Source of the DNA: Narthecium ossifragum | Lineage: Eukaryota; Streptophyta; Magnoliopsida; Dioscoreales; Nartheciaceae | Direction of reading: 5' to 3' | Assembly: GCA_963920575.1 (NCBI GenBank) | Contig: OY986969.1 | Coordinates: 11,157,096 to 11,221,095, forward strand | DNA length: 64,000 bases | In this document: positions 11,532-23,396 of the stretch, piece after piece | Numbering within the stretch: the stretch's first letter is position 1 | How the letters are laid out: the number at the start of each line of letters is the position of its first letter | The notes under the pieces: generated by a model | The model's database searches: none | Seen by the model: only the letters and a program-made list of their open reading frames with translations | Told to the model about the DNA's origin: nothing | Program-made: the position numbers and the translations under genes

Positions 11532-14500
11532 GTTGTGAGGACCTATAAGTAATTTGGGGACCTATTGTGTAAATACCACTCTTTGTAGGGGTTTTTAGCA
11601 AAGTAGCCACCTAATAATATATAACCCTAATAACCCTCAATCGTGATCACACCACCGTAAACTCCTTCCTTCGCATCTTCTCCAGCCGCCACCCGCGAGG
11701 AGGAGAGAGGAGCTTGACGCCGCCGCGATCGTCGTCGCCAACGGAGAAACGCTTTGCCATCGGAAGGTTGGCAGCCTTCCCCTTCCTCTATTTCTTTCTT
11801 CCTGGCCGTGTTCTCCTCCTCACCGCATTCTCCTCCGATGGATTTCTTGTGATCGATTTGTTTGGGTTACTTGATCTTGAGTAGATCAGATGGGATTATG
11901 ATTGTTGGTGTGATTCCTTTTGTTTTGTTTGTGTCTTGATAGGAGTGCTGTGAGTGTTTGATTTCTGTGGATCAAGTGCTCTTACCTGCTGCAGAGCCAA
12001 TTGTTCCTCTCTGTTTTAGATTGTTGTCGGGCCAGTTATTGGATTTTGGACTTCTATGTCGTTCCTCCGTTTACAGATCTAATTCTGAGAATTTGTTCCA
12101 GCTTGGTTTTCTCTGCCAATGGGTTTCAACTTGTCCGTTTGGATTGTGGATTTAATAGACCGAGTGTTGGTTTTCTTAAGTTCTAGTATATCTGATTTCA
12201 TTTGGTTGATAACTTCTATCTTATTATCTTAATTTCCTCTCGGTTTTGGTGTTTGCTGTCAGATCAATTGATGGGTTGTGGATGTTTTTGTTGCTCTGTT
12301 TTGGAGCTAAACCAGAGGACGATTTGCTCGTGGGCTTTGGGTGCTTGCTGGTGATCTTCTGGCATGCACGTGATGTGTTTGTTGTTTCTAGGGATGGCAA
12401 TGGGCCGGGTTTCCCCGGTAAACCGCTTGACCCGCCCCGCTTGGGGCAGGGAAACGGGGCAATTATCGGGTTGGGAAGGCAGGGCGGACTAAACAGGGCG
12501 GGTTAAACGTTGGGGCGGGGCGGGGATGGGTTTTGGTCAACCCTCCCCACTTTCGACCCGGCCCGGATATGGTTTTTAGTAATTTTAAATTAGTTCTAAT
12601 AATTTTATTCTAACTCTTTAATTTAGAACAAATGGCTAAAAAAGGTGTTGGTATAAGAATTAGCTCTAATAATATATTACCTACTGACCACTTAAGCTTT
12701 ACATGGTCACAGACCCACGAGGCCCATGACGCATTGCTTTCGATTAGTTTATATTATAAGGAACCAAGGAATAAAAGTATAAAACTAATCGATTTTAATT
12801 TTGAGCAGATCTAAAGTTAATTTTTTTTGAATTGGGGTTTTTTTTACATTTTGTAATTGCCATGATCTTATTTAGTGGGAACACTTGGAAGTTGAAAAAT
12901 CATTTTTTTTAACTATGTGGCGCTTGAAAGTTCACAATATTGTATTGGTTTATATGATACTTAACAAATTTGTGATAAAAATTATCGACGTTATTAACTT
13001 TGTCGAAAGAAAATGAGAATTCTAAACGAGACGGGGCAGAGGTGGGGTGGGGCAGGGACGGGGGAAATGTAGATGGGGCGGGGATTGGATGAACTTCTTG
13101 TCCCGCAACGGGGCATGGGGCGGGGATGTGGTAGGGTAAATGTTTTTGGGGCGGGGACGGGGTTGGTGAAACCCACCCCAATCCGCCCCATTGCCATTCC
13201 TAGTTGTTTTGCTTCCTCGCCGCAGTAAACCTCAGCTGGTTCTTGTTCATAGAATCAGTGGCTAGAACGGGGGACTGACTTCTATTTCTCCCTTATTCCG
13301 TTAGCTATCTGTTCAATTCCTTCTGTAATGTCTTGGGTTCTTAGCTTTCTTCTTGTTAATTGGATCACCTGGTCTTTGGTTTTCCTTCTAGCATTTGTTG
13401 GCTGTTATGTGGAGTGCTAGTGTCTTCTTTGATTGTAGCGGAGGAGGCTGAGTGGTTGTAGTTTGCTGCAATTCGGTGGATTTGGGAGTTGCTTTGTTTT
13501 CTCTGCTGTTTGAGGTAGGTGGACTATTCAGATACATACATGAAACTAACTATTATAACTACCATAATCATGGATGATGTGTAGATGAATATATCTCATG
13601 TGATGCTCATGATGGTAATTCTATGTTGGTTACATATGGTTATAATTATATGGTGACTACACAGGATACCTGTTTGAATTGTAATTATTGTATGGTCAAT
13701 GCATGAATTACTTTGATTGTTATTATGTCAAGAAATTTATATTCATGGATGTACCTTGTGATGCTTATAAATAGTAGTTGTGATGCTGGTTATAGCAGTG
13801 CCTTGTATGGTGCACATGCTATGTTCTTTTCGCTTGAGTTGTGGCCGTGTATTAATTGTTATTGGCAATGACTGCTATGTTGGCACACTTGCGATGATGG
13901 TTACCAGAGAGGCTGCATTCGGTGATGATGTGTGTTGTTATTTAATGAGGCTATGTTACTGCTACGCTTCTTTATTTAATGGTGTTACTCCGTTATGGTT
14001 GATATGGTATGTATATGTTCTATATCTTGTTGTATGCATTAATCATCGATAGGCCGTGGCGATTGGGTAGATCACCGATCCGAGGATCTCGAGTAGCTCG
14101 GATTTAGATGAGTCTAAGCCGGGGTCGGGTCTAGGTGCTTGCGATCGAGTCTACAGGTGGACGCGGGTCCCCGTGATCGATCGAGCCTTTAGGAGAATGA
14201 ATCTACAAATTAAATTGGGAAGAGAAGAATTCAATTATTAAGGCTTCAAGTATTGATTGATCCTCTGGAATTTTAGTCTTAGTGGCTATTGGGAGGTGGC
14301 CTAATGTCTGCTAGTCGACACTAATAGAGTTGGGCCCACAGTTGGCAGGGTAGTAGCCCGGCAGGGTAGTAGCCCGGACTGTGGTGGAGAGCGATGGGTC
14401 TATTGCGAGCTTGGGCTTAGGTTGCGACTTCCCTTGAGCTAAGAGTTAGGTACTAGAGTATATTCATTATTTATATTGGTTATTAGTTAGTATATTTGTG

Positions 14501-14899
14501 TGTTGTTAGTTAGTCACCTACTGGGCTTTTGCTCATCCTTACTCGGGCTACATTTGCATATCCACTTTCTTTTGCAGGTTCATCAGGTGATGACGCCCGA
14601 GCTTGAGGTCTTTGGAGGATTCAGCATTGTTTTCATTTTATCCCTTTCATTTAATTCATTTGAAGATTGTATTGATGTTGGAATTATTGAGAATAATTAA
14701 TAAATGAGTTCATGTATTCAGATTTAGAAATTTGTGATTCAACATTTAAGGTTTGTATTTGGATTTATTTGATTCAGTGATTGTGTAATGGTTTAGATTG
14801 TGATATTTGAGAACATGTTGATTATGTTGTATTAGGGTAGAACAGGTTTTCCTCGCATCCCGTGGTCGGGACTGGTATATCCCGGGGCGGGGCGTGACA
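11532..14899 (+). mobile_element. Solo LTR of a Del/Tekay-like retrotransposon (TSD agttg)
   Basis: The segment starts GTTGTGAGGACC and ends GGGGCGGGGCGTGACA, flanked by agttg at 11527-11531 and 14900-14904. The same start (minus strand TGTTGTGAGGACC, next to a pol end) and end occur in LTR 27762-30288, which identifies the family. It holds a GC-rich leader (11680-11840), a TTTTGCAGGT acceptor-like site near 14570 and a 17-bp duplication near 14346-14378. Removing the nested hAT-like element gives about 2.55 kb, typical of the very long LTRs of Del/Tekay elements. The first T of the LTR appears lost. Confidence 0.75.
12389..13202. mobile_element. hAT-like non-autonomous DNA transposon
   Basis: The ends are inverted: TAGGGATGGCAATGGG at 12389 and CCCCATTGCCATTCCTA ending at 13202, followed inward by GGGGCGGG-rich subterminal sequence. 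The flanks gttgtttc (12381-12388) and gttgtttt (13203-13210) agree at seven of eight bases, matching the 8-bp duplication of hAT elements. At 814 bp with no transposase motif it is non-autonomous; the 60-codon frame at 12632 is not recognisable. It sits inside the solo LTR. Confidence 0.8.
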
Positions 14900-15367
14900 A
14901 GTTGCTAATTGGGCCATTGAATCAGGACTGCCATGCAGCTGGTCTAGAAGTAGGAAACTGAAGCGTCGGTGTATCTGGGGGTCGCTGGAACTCCAAGAAG
15001 TAAATAGCAGCTACAGATCAGTGGTTGTACATAGTCATCGTTTGTCGTCTGGGGTCGAAGACTAGATCAACTCGAATCGAGTCCTCCCAATGCGGAAGTA
15101 GATCCAATATGGCAGCTGAATACAATCGAGTGCAGTTGAGCTTGGATATCTCTCTGCTTTGCTCGAAAGGGATCATCAGGGCTCTGGCTTCAACATTAGT
15201 CCTCACGGTCATACTTGACTTAGTTGTTCTGAAGCCTTGAGTGGTTGATGGTTGTTGGGCGATGCTCATGGATCTGGTCAGCTAGAAGATGGCATCTGAA
15301 TGAGGAGGAAAACTCCTTGGATAGCTCAGATTGATCATTGGATGCTTGATCAAATGTCGATGATGTG

Positions 15368-16651
15368 TGATACGAGTAGACCCGACTCGACCAACTGGAC
15401 TCGCACCTAGAAGAGGACCCAAACTGGTTTAACCTCTTTCCTAGTTTGGCTTGGACTTCCCTAGTTCAAACTAGAGTTATTTAATTAGGATTTATCATTA
15501 GTATTTTATATTTAATTGAGTCTTAGTTGATATCTGCTTGTTAGGAAATTATTAAGAGTCCATTTGAGTTAGTAAATTGAGTTGAGTTTAGAAGCCTTAT
15601 TACTTGCTAATTAAGAAAGGGGGTTTTCTAGTTGGATTAGGACTCAATTGAGGCCTCTATAAAAGGACCTCAGTAGCTTTGTAAAGAGGAAGAGAATTAT
15701 GATGAATTAATGACAGTAGAATAGTTAAGTAGAATATCATAGGAGTAGAAGTAATATAGTTTCCATCAGAAATCCACTATGGATCCACCTTCTTCCCCGT
15801 CGGTCATCTTCTCTGCAGTCGGCACCGCCTCCACCGATATTTCTCTCTCCACGCACTTTCTCTCTCCGCCACATCAGCGACCCCCATGCCATGTCAGCAT
15901 CATCTTCCTCCTCTCCTCCTCACGGCCGAACCTAGCTTCCCACCATCACCGTCGGCATCCATCCGTCCTCTACCTCTCCAGCCATCCCCGTTACCGACCA
16001 AGGCCACCAACATCTTCCCCAAGCTCCCACGACCTCGGCCAACCCCGCCACATCCTCCGTCGTCTTCTCCGACGAGATCTCCGTTGTTCCCAACTTCACA
16101 GTCACCGTCGGCAATCCTTGTCCGTCCCCGATCTCACCCCCAAACCACCCTAAATCCTTCGCCGATCTACTCCGACCTCCTTCCCGACGTCCCAAGCCAC
16201 CCACGAGCCCTCGCCGTCGTCCCCATCGCTGATCTCCTCTAAACACACCGCCGACCATCCTAGATACCGTCGATCTAGACCTTCTCCGACCAATCCACTC
16301 AGATGGATCTCTTCCCCACCGTCCTACGAACCTTCCTACCAAGGTCCCGACCGCCACCGACGCCCCTACGCCGACGATCTACTCCGGCGAACCTCAGCCT
16401 TGGATCTACTCCGGTTCAGCCCAACCAAATTGGCTCAACCAAGTCTAACCTGATTCAGCTTAGCCACTTAATCCGAGTCAAGTCCAATCCAGCCCAATCA
16501 AGTCAAGCCTGATCCAATTGCTTGAGCCAGATTTGATCCAGCTAGCCAGATCAGCCAATTGGACTCAATCAAGCATCATCAGACTCAATTCTGATCAATT
16601 GGAGCAATAGACACCCGATACGAGACGATTACGAGTAGACCACTCGTATCA
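15368..16651 (+). mobile_element. Family A solo LTR (TSD atgtg)
   Basis: TGATACGAGTAGACCCGACTCG start and ...CACTCGTATCA end, flanked by atgtg at 15363-15367 and 16652-16656. TATAAAAGG is present near 15660. It interrupts the degenerate B internal region. It is clearly more diverged from the family than the copies around 40-45 kb. Confidence 0.92.
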
Positions 16652-17759
16652 ATGTGTAGAGATCATCCGAATCGGATCTGGACAGTTTTGATGGCCTGAG
16701 GGTGCTTGACCAGGTTCAGATCGTCGATTAAGCCTGCCAGATTGGAGACCAGATAGATCAAATGGCTAGATCTCGTTACAAGCTGTTTGGAATACTGAGA
16801 TCATCTGGAATCTGGTCTGATCTTTCTAAAGTTTGGAATTTGGCCTAACCAAGTCTGATTGGCTGAGCTTGCCCAGACTTGACTGGGTAAGATCACATCT
16901 GACTACCCACTTGAGTCTGAGTTAGCCCGAACTGGTCTGCATTTAGGCTTGATTGGATTTGGTTGGTGTAGCCAAATCTGGTTAAGCCTGGATTGAATCT
17001 GTTCAAGTCTTGTAAGCTGGAGTTTGACTCGATCAAGTGTGGAAGATTGAGTCGGAGTCTGATCAGGTTCAAACGGTGGTGATTTGATTTGATCTGATCT
17101 GATGGTTGAGATCTGTCCAGTGCTTGATGAAGCTTGGGAATGGAAACAGATCTAGCAGCTAAAAGTGGTTGGAACTCAATCCCCGATGAGGGAAGCATCG
17201 GAGTTCAAATCCCATGGAGTAGTGAGAGGATGGAGGTTCGATCCAACAGAGTGAATCCGGATGGGTGTCAGTTCTGGTGGTGGATCTGGAAGGGGTCTGC
17301 GTCGCTCAAGAGTGAGGAGATGGAACCGACAGTGATCCACTGGTTGGGGTTTGGAGCCAGGCTTGGTAATGTCGGGGAAGGGGTCAGGAGGTTTAGGGGA
17401 TGACCTTTGATGCATTTGGAGATCCTTCAGTGGGTTGTGAGAGGAGATTATGGAAGTATTCGGCAGAGGTAGGCCGTGACTTCCTTGAGGTTTGCCGCAA
17501 GACCCGGGGAAGATGGAGTTGGGAGCCGGCGGGTTTGTACATGGAACGACTATGGGAGGAGAGGTTGGGTGGCTGTGAGGAGCTTCAAGAACGCCGGTGG
17601 GTTTTGACTTCCGCCGGGGTCAATGATGAACAAGGCATATTCGGGGAAAGCTGTGATTGGATTGGGGTAGGAGTGAGGAGGACCTTGGTGGAGGTTACAT
17701 GGTGTGGGGAGGGCTTCAACTAAGGTGAGGTTGGATGCTGAGGTTTTGTGGATGATGGT

Positions 17760-19038
17760 AATACGAGTCGATCCAACTCGACCAACTGGACCCGAACCCA
17801 GAAGAGGAACCAAACTGGTTCAGCCTCTTTCCTAATTTGACTTGGACTTCCATAGTTCAAACTAGAGTATTTAATTAGGATTTATCATTAGTCTTTTATA
17901 TTTAATTGAGTCCTAGTTGATATTTGATTGTTAGGAATTAATTAAGAGTCCATTTGAGTTAGGAAGTTGAGTTGAGTCTGAAAGCCTTATTACTTGCTAA
18001 TTGAGTAAGGGGGTTTTCTAGTTGGATTAGGACTCTGTCAAGGTCTCTATAAAAGGACCTCATTAGTTTGTATTAGGTCATGATGATGAATGATGAAGAG
18101 AAATTAAGAATAGCTGGTAGAGTATCATAGGAGTAGAATATCATAGGAGTAGAGCTAATATAGATTCCACCAGATAATCCATCATTGATCCGCCTTCTTC
18201 CCCGTCGGTCATCTTCTCCGCAGTCGGCATCGCCTTCACCTTCATCTTCCATCTCCACACCACTTTCTCTCTCCGCCATGTCAGCGACCCCACGCCACGT
18301 CAGCTTCATCTCCCTCCTCTCTTCCTCGTGCTGGAACCCTAGCTTCACCGCCGTCCACTTCCGTCCAGCCTCTCCGGCCAGCCCCGTCACCATCCAAGAT
18401 GACCATCCTCTTCCCCAAGCCCCCACGATTCCGGCCAGCACCTTTACTTCTTCCATCGTCGTCTCTGGCGCCTTCCCCCGGCAACCCGACCTTCGTCCTC
18501 ACCGCCATCAACCACGTCCGATCCCTATCCCACCTCCAAACCATCCTAAAACCCTTCCGCGGCCTCCGTAGACCAGATCCCGACCATCTTCCCGACGTCC
18601 CAAGCCTCCTGCCGAGCTCCCCATCGTCCCTGACTCCGGTGAACCCAAACCCACGCCGTCGACCTCCATATCCCGGCGATCCGGAAACCTACCGGCAAAT
18701 CCACTCCGGTGGATCTCTTCCCCACCGTCCTACGACCTTCCCTGCCAAGATCCCGACCGCCGCCGCCGTCCCTACGCCGGCGATCCACTCCGGCGAAACT
18801 TCAGCCCTTGGATCGATCCTAGCTCTTCCTCAAGCCACTTGACCAAATTGGTTCAGTCAAGTCCATTCCGTTTCAGCCATTTCAAACCTAATCCAGACTC
18901 AGCCAATTAATCCAGACCCAACCCAATCCAATTCCTTGAGGCCAATTGGACTCAAATCAAGTCCCATCAGGCCAATTCTGATCGATTGGAGCAGTAGAGA
19001 CCCGATACGAGAGGATTACGAGTTGACCGCTTGTATCA
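17760..19038 (+). mobile_element. Family A solo LTR (TSD gatgg/gatag)
   Basis: The start is mutated to TAATACGAGTCG and the end is ...GCTTGTATCA. The flanks are gatgg (17755-17759) and gatag (19039-19043), one substitution apart; related B copies read GATGGTGGGTAGATC at this point, so gatgg is ancestral. TATAAAAGG lies near 18050. Confidence 0.9.
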
Positions 19039-20154
19039 GATAGGTAGATCGTCGGAGATGACAATCGACAATGGGGATGGTAAAGGAAGGGACATGGGTT
19101 TATAGGGGGAAAGATGGTGGCCTTGGTTAGTGGCGGGGGTTTCCAAAGAGAAATAAGGAGAATTGTTGGTGGTGGGAAGGTAGGGTTTGGATGAAGGGAA
19201 AGAGGAAGAAGATGATGATAGGGTGCTGACTGGGCTGAGATGGGGGCCGGGTCCGGCTGAGGATCTGATAGCTCTGGCTCCTCAACTATCTCCTGGATCT
19301 CTTCTCCAAGATCTGCTTTTTCTTCTTCTATCTCTTCTTCCCTGATGGTTGTTGCCGCCCCACTTGGAGTTGATCTCAGAATCACAACCGAAGTTGAGTT
19401 TTGAGTCGTAACCGAAGTCACATTCAGAGTTACAATTGGAGTTGCTCTCAGAGTCACATGTGGAGTCGGAGTCGGAGTCGTAGTCACACCCGGAGTTGTA
19501 ATCTGAGTTGTAGTAGAATTTTGCCTCACAGTCCAAGTCTGGATCTCATCAAGAATTTTTGAACAAATCCTTGCTATAGTCTAAGTTTCACTACGATTCC
19601 TAGTTGGAGTGGATTTGTAATCCTAGTTCCAGTAGGTTTTTGAGTCGAAGTTCTAGTTGGAGTAGGACTTGTAATCTTAGTTCCAATAGGATTTGGAGTC
19701 CGAGCCATAGTTGGAGTAGGACTTGTAATCCTTGTTCCAGTAGGATTTGGAGTCCAAGTCGTACTCGAATACTCGTCGGTGTTTGCCGGTTTGGGTTGGT
19801 TGTATGGTGGAGGTAATGGCTGATAAAGGGGTGATGGATTGTAGGGAGGAATATGATTGTAGGCTGTTGCATAGGGTGAAGGTAGAGGCTGATAAGGAGG
19901 TGGGTTATAGGTAGGGGATTGGTGTGGGTTAGGGTTCTGTAGGGATGATGATGGAGGTAAGGGATGATGATGTGAAAGAGGTATCGTAGGTGGTGGTGTA
20001 GGATAGGCTGGTAGGGCAGATGTCGGGTGAGTAGGAAGTGAGTTAGGAGAAGTTGGTTCTGATCCCACCAAAACATAGGGGGAAATAGGGCCTGGTACTC
20101 CTGCCATCATAGTAGCTTTTAGAAGGCCTTGGGCGGCACAGTCGTCGGAACATA

Positions 20155-20167
20155 GCTCTGATACCAA
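20155..20167 (-). promoter_or_regulatory. Primer-binding site of the outer B element
   Basis: The minus strand reads TTGGTATCAGAGC just inside the LTR that starts at 20170. It complements the 3' end of plant initiator tRNA-Met, giving the priming site for minus-strand DNA synthesis. Confidence 0.85.
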
Positions 20168-20169
20168 GT

Positions 20170-20693
20170 TAATACGCTGAGCTTTCTCGTAAGCGTGGGT
20201 ACCGGGTCTCTTGCCTGGTCTCGGCTCCTCCTTAGTCAAATCAATGGCTAGGTCGAGAGATACCTTTAGGGTTTTAAGAGAAGCACCCTAGGTATTCGAC
20301 GAGAAAGACTTAAACAGGAGGAGAGAGACAGATGAGGAAGAGGATTACCTCGCAGCTTCCTCTATGGTTGGCCGACTACCCTTGGGGGATCCAAGCCCTG
20401 GAGAACGTGGCAGCGGATGAAGGGGTGGCGGAGGGAAGCGCGACAGCCAAGGGGACACCGGACAAACTGAACTCAAATTAGGAAATCAACTAAGAACCAA
20501 CTTAGGAAGTAACCAGCTAGGAATAGGATTCCTTATGGCCGGCTTTGGCTTGGGACCTGGTTCAAGGCCAAATCCTCCTAGGAGGTGGGGCCTGACATGC
20601 GTGGGTCCCTCCTGGGCCTAGCCCAAGTGTGGGCCCTGCCCCAGAATTGAGCGTGGGTTGGTCCCAGGTGGAGCTAGACTTCGAACCGTATCA
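20170..20693 (-). mobile_element. Hybrid LTR: outer-B head fused to F tail
   Basis: The left half (20170 to about 20458) matches the outer-B LTR head at 11246, while the right half (about 20459-20693) matches F's LTR at 25203-25440. It serves both as the 5' LTR of the element on its left (primer site adjoining) and as the 3' LTR of F on its right (polypurine tract adjoining). At 524 bp it is shorter than either parent, which points to a deletion with a junction near 20458. Confidence 0.7.
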
Positions 20694-21600
20694 TCCCCTC
20701 CCCCTTCGAAACGTGCCTTGTTCTCAAGGCCGAAGTTGAGATAACGATGCAAGAAATCAGTGAATACCTCCCATGTGGCTTCAGCTAGACTATGGGCCTT
20801 CCAATGTACTAGAACTTCTTCTTGGTGGCGGGAAGGATGCCAATGGTCAATGATAGCCTGGGGGTGCAGCTTGGGCTGCTCCTCTGAGGGGTCCGGAATC
20901 TTGGTAATGTTGGGTACTGCAGTTCCCATGTTCTTTTTCAGGACTGACACTTGAAAAACGGGGTGCACCTTGGAATCTGATGGAAGACGGAGGCGATAGG
21001 CGACAGCTCCTATACGCTCTAGTATCTCGTACAGCCCATAGAACTTCGCGGCGAGCTTCTGTGACTTGCGCTTGGCCACGGACTTCTGTCAATAGGGTTG
21101 TAACTTGACGTAGACCATCTCACCAATCTGAAACTTGACGTCTCGATGTCCACGGTCATAAGTCTGCTTCATCCTGTTCTGGGCAGCTACTAACCTTGAC
21201 TGTCCCGGGTACGTAGGAGAGGAGGGACGGTGGAGGTCGCCCATTCACTACCTCGTAGGGTGTTCGCTGGATGCTGGAGTACCAACTAGTGTTATAGGTG
21301 TACTCCGCCCAAGTCAACCATTGGGCCCATTGTGAAGGACGATCACCTGAAAAACATCGTAGGTACATCTCCAGGGATCGGTTTACTACCTCAGTTTTGC
21401 CATCCGTCTGGGGGTGGTATGCTGAGGAGAATCTGAACTTGACTCCTTGCAATCTGAAGATCTCTTGCCAAAAGCTGCTGGTGAAGGTAGGATCTCGATC
21501 ACAGACGATGCTGGTTGGCATGCCATGGTGCTTGAACACTATGTCGAAGAAACCTCGAGCTACTGAGTATGCCGTGTAGGGATGCCACATGGGAGCGAAC
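20694..21600 (-). pseudogene. Element F integrase core, C-terminal part of pol
   Basis: On the minus strand the frame at 21156-21590 carries the retroviral-type integrase core: CDRDPTFTSSFW contains the second catalytic aspartate and HPQTDGKTEVVNRSLE the catalytic glutamate. The following frame (20618-21079) reads YEILERIGAVAYRLRLP, the usual pol segment after the core, and ends with WKAHSLAEATWE and LENKARFEGGGDDTV, resembling a chromodomain-like tail of plant chromoviruses. A frameshift separates the two near 21100-21160. The first catalytic aspartate lies at about 22380, across the solo LTR at 21601. The polypurine tract (minus-strand GAAGGGGGAGGGGA) adjoins the hybrid LTR. Confidence 0.85.
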
Positions 21601-22357
21601 TGTTACGAGCCAATTCAGAACTAAACCGGATCCAAACCCAAGCCCAAGCATGGGCGGATCCATGATGGACCCATGACCTTGGGTGGCTCAACCAAGCAGG
21701 TCCTAGCTGGTTATTTCATTAGTCGAGTCTTAATTGCTTTCCTAGTTGATTTCCTAGTTTGAGTCCAGTTTGTTCTTTGCTAGTTCAGATTATGAGTCCT
21801 AGTTGGGTTGAGTCAAGTCACTTGTTGTTTTAGCAAGTAGGTATCCAGGTTGGAGTAGAACTCTTTGAGGCTTCTATAAAAGGATCTCCATAGCTTGTAT
21901 TAGGGTTTTATGAATTGAAGAATAAAGTTAAGAGATATTATAGGAGTAGTTGTAACCCTAGGAGTAGCCATAACTTAAATATCCCACTACATTATCTCCC
22001 CCACGTCCATCTCTCTCCCTACAGCCGGATCACCTTCTTCCACCAGCCGGCCACCACCATCATCACCGCCGTCCGCCGCTACCAGCCACGACTCCAACCC
22101 CCGGCGTCCTTCCTTGGCCGCTGCCCTCTTCTTCGACCTTCTTTGGCTTGGATCTCCAAGAGTAACCAGCCAACCCCAAGAGGATCTGCAAGGTATCCTC
22201 TTCTCTTTCGTCTCCATCCTCCAGTCTTCACCTTCCTCGTCGAATACCTAGGGTCCTCCTCCTAAAACCCTAAAGGTATCTCTCGACATGGCCATAGATT
22301 TGGCTAAGGAGGAACTAAGACCAGGTACCCATGCCTACGAGAAGGCTCGGCGTAACA
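21601..22357 (+). mobile_element. Family B-type solo LTR inside F integrase
   Basis: It starts TGTTACGAGCC and ends GGCGTAACA, with flanks cgaac (21596-21600) and cgaag (22358-22362), four of five bases alike; related integrases predict cgaag. TATAAAAGG lies near 21877, and the TAAAGGTATCTCTCGAC block near the end is typical of family B. It splits integrase between its KYAHF and WHPYTA motifs. Confidence 0.85.
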
Positions 22358-23321
22358 CGAAGTGTGCATATTTGGACAATCTGTCGACGACTACTAGAAT
22401 GGCTGTGTACCCTCTAGAAGATGGGAGTCCATCGATGAAGTCCATAGAGACATCAGTTCATACATCGTGAGGGATGGGTAGGGGCTGGAGTAGGCCGGCT
22501 GGCTTCAGGGTCTCGGCCTTGTGTCGCTGGCAGGTGTCACACTGACGGATGAAGTCCTTGATCCGCGCTTGAACTCCCTTCCAGTAGAGGGTGGTTCGCA
22601 GCTGGTGCCACATCTTGACAAACCCTTCATGTGTGCTGGAGTGTATGGTCGTCGAGATCTCTGGAATCATTGGGGAGTTCTTCCTCAAGAAGATGCGGTC
22701 TTTGTGGAAGATGACTCCGTTGTGAGCTGTCCATGGTCCCTTGATATCTCCGTCCTGTATGTTCTCAGTGAGCTTTTGCATTTCTGCATTGGTTTTGACA
22801 TCCTCCTGAAATGGTTCCAACCACTGAGGAACCGGACTAGAGATGGCAGCTATCGAGGGGGGTGATGCTGCCATGAGAGCTGGACTGAACTCAGGTTGGC
22901 CGTGGGTGATGTTGCTCGGATCAGGTGGTAGAGGATCAGAAGTAGGCGACGGCAGCGGGTCCTCTACCGTTGACTCGGTAGCTGGAAGAGCTACAAGCAC
23001 TTGGCCAATCATCATGCCAAGTGAGGGTTCTCCATGCTCAGCTAGGACTGTGGTCTCCTCTTCAAGCTCAGCTCCAACCATATCTTCCATGGCTGTTTCC
23101 TCAAGGATGTCGTTGACAACTTCTATGTTGTAGAGTTGCTTGCAACGGTGCCCCGGTGTATAAGGCTCGTCACATTGGAAGCAGAGTCCTTGTGATCTCC
23201 GTTGTTGCAGTTCAACTAGGGATAGCTGTCTCCGTTGGGGTCGGACTATAGTTTGAGTCTGACTAGGAGTCCTAGTTTGAGTAGGATTAGGAGTCCTAGT
23301 CTCACTCGAACTCCAGTTCAT
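22358..23321 (-). pseudogene. Element F: gag zinc knuckle fused in frame to integrase N-terminus
   Basis: One open minus-strand frame (22458-23321, 287 codons) starts with a threonine/proline-rich linker, then QGLCFQCDEPYTPGHRCK, the zinc-knuckle type of many plant chromoviruses, then an acidic spacer. It passes directly to PQWLEPFQED and the integrase HHCC finger (HEGFVKMWHQL...QCDTCQRHK). In autonomous elements protease, reverse transcriptase and RNase H lie between these; about 600-700 codons are missing, yet the frame stays open. Below 22458 the start of the catalytic core ([12 protein letters not shown]) follows in another frame. F is thus a deletion derivative needing RT from elsewhere. 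Confidence 0.85.
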
Positions 23322-23396
23322 GGGCGCGGCACAGGCAGCGGGGGCTGGACGGGTAGGTGCAGGCGTCGTCCTTGCCGTGGCATGCCGGATTGCGTA

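Larger units (their letters stand above)
11375..20169 (-). pseudogene. Degenerate internal region and proline-rich ORF of the outer B element
   Basis: Reading leftward from the primer-binding site (20155-20167), the gag-like leader MAGVPGPISPYVLVG and a run of PYNPSPLYQPLPPPYNQP words mark the N-terminal proline-rich part (19574-20130). The rest (19039-19529, 16652-17759, 14900-15367, 11375-11531) aligns by eye with the intact-length ORFs at 33628-36405 and 49639-52257 but has many stops and frameshifts. It is interrupted by family-A solo LTRs at 15368 and 17760 and by a Tekay-like solo LTR at 11532. No pol motif is present, as in all family-B copies here. Confidence 0.75.

Noticed and set aside
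12246..12506. 86-codon frame crossing the left end of the hAT-like element
   Set aside because: It spans a transposon boundary and so cannot be an ancestral gene.
13780..14052. 90-codon frame MMLVIAVPCMVHMLC in the Tekay-like solo LTR
   Set aside because: It lies wholly within LTR sequence, has no homologous frame in the other Tekay-like LTRs and looks like chance openness in T-rich DNA.
15779..16357. Proline/serine-rich frames inside family A LTRs (also at 18185-18842, 27211-27788, 28961-29471, 41358-42254 and 44774-45565)
   Set aside because: They fall in the C-rich R/U5 leader, are open in several frames at once and are not conserved in start, stop or frame among LTR copies.
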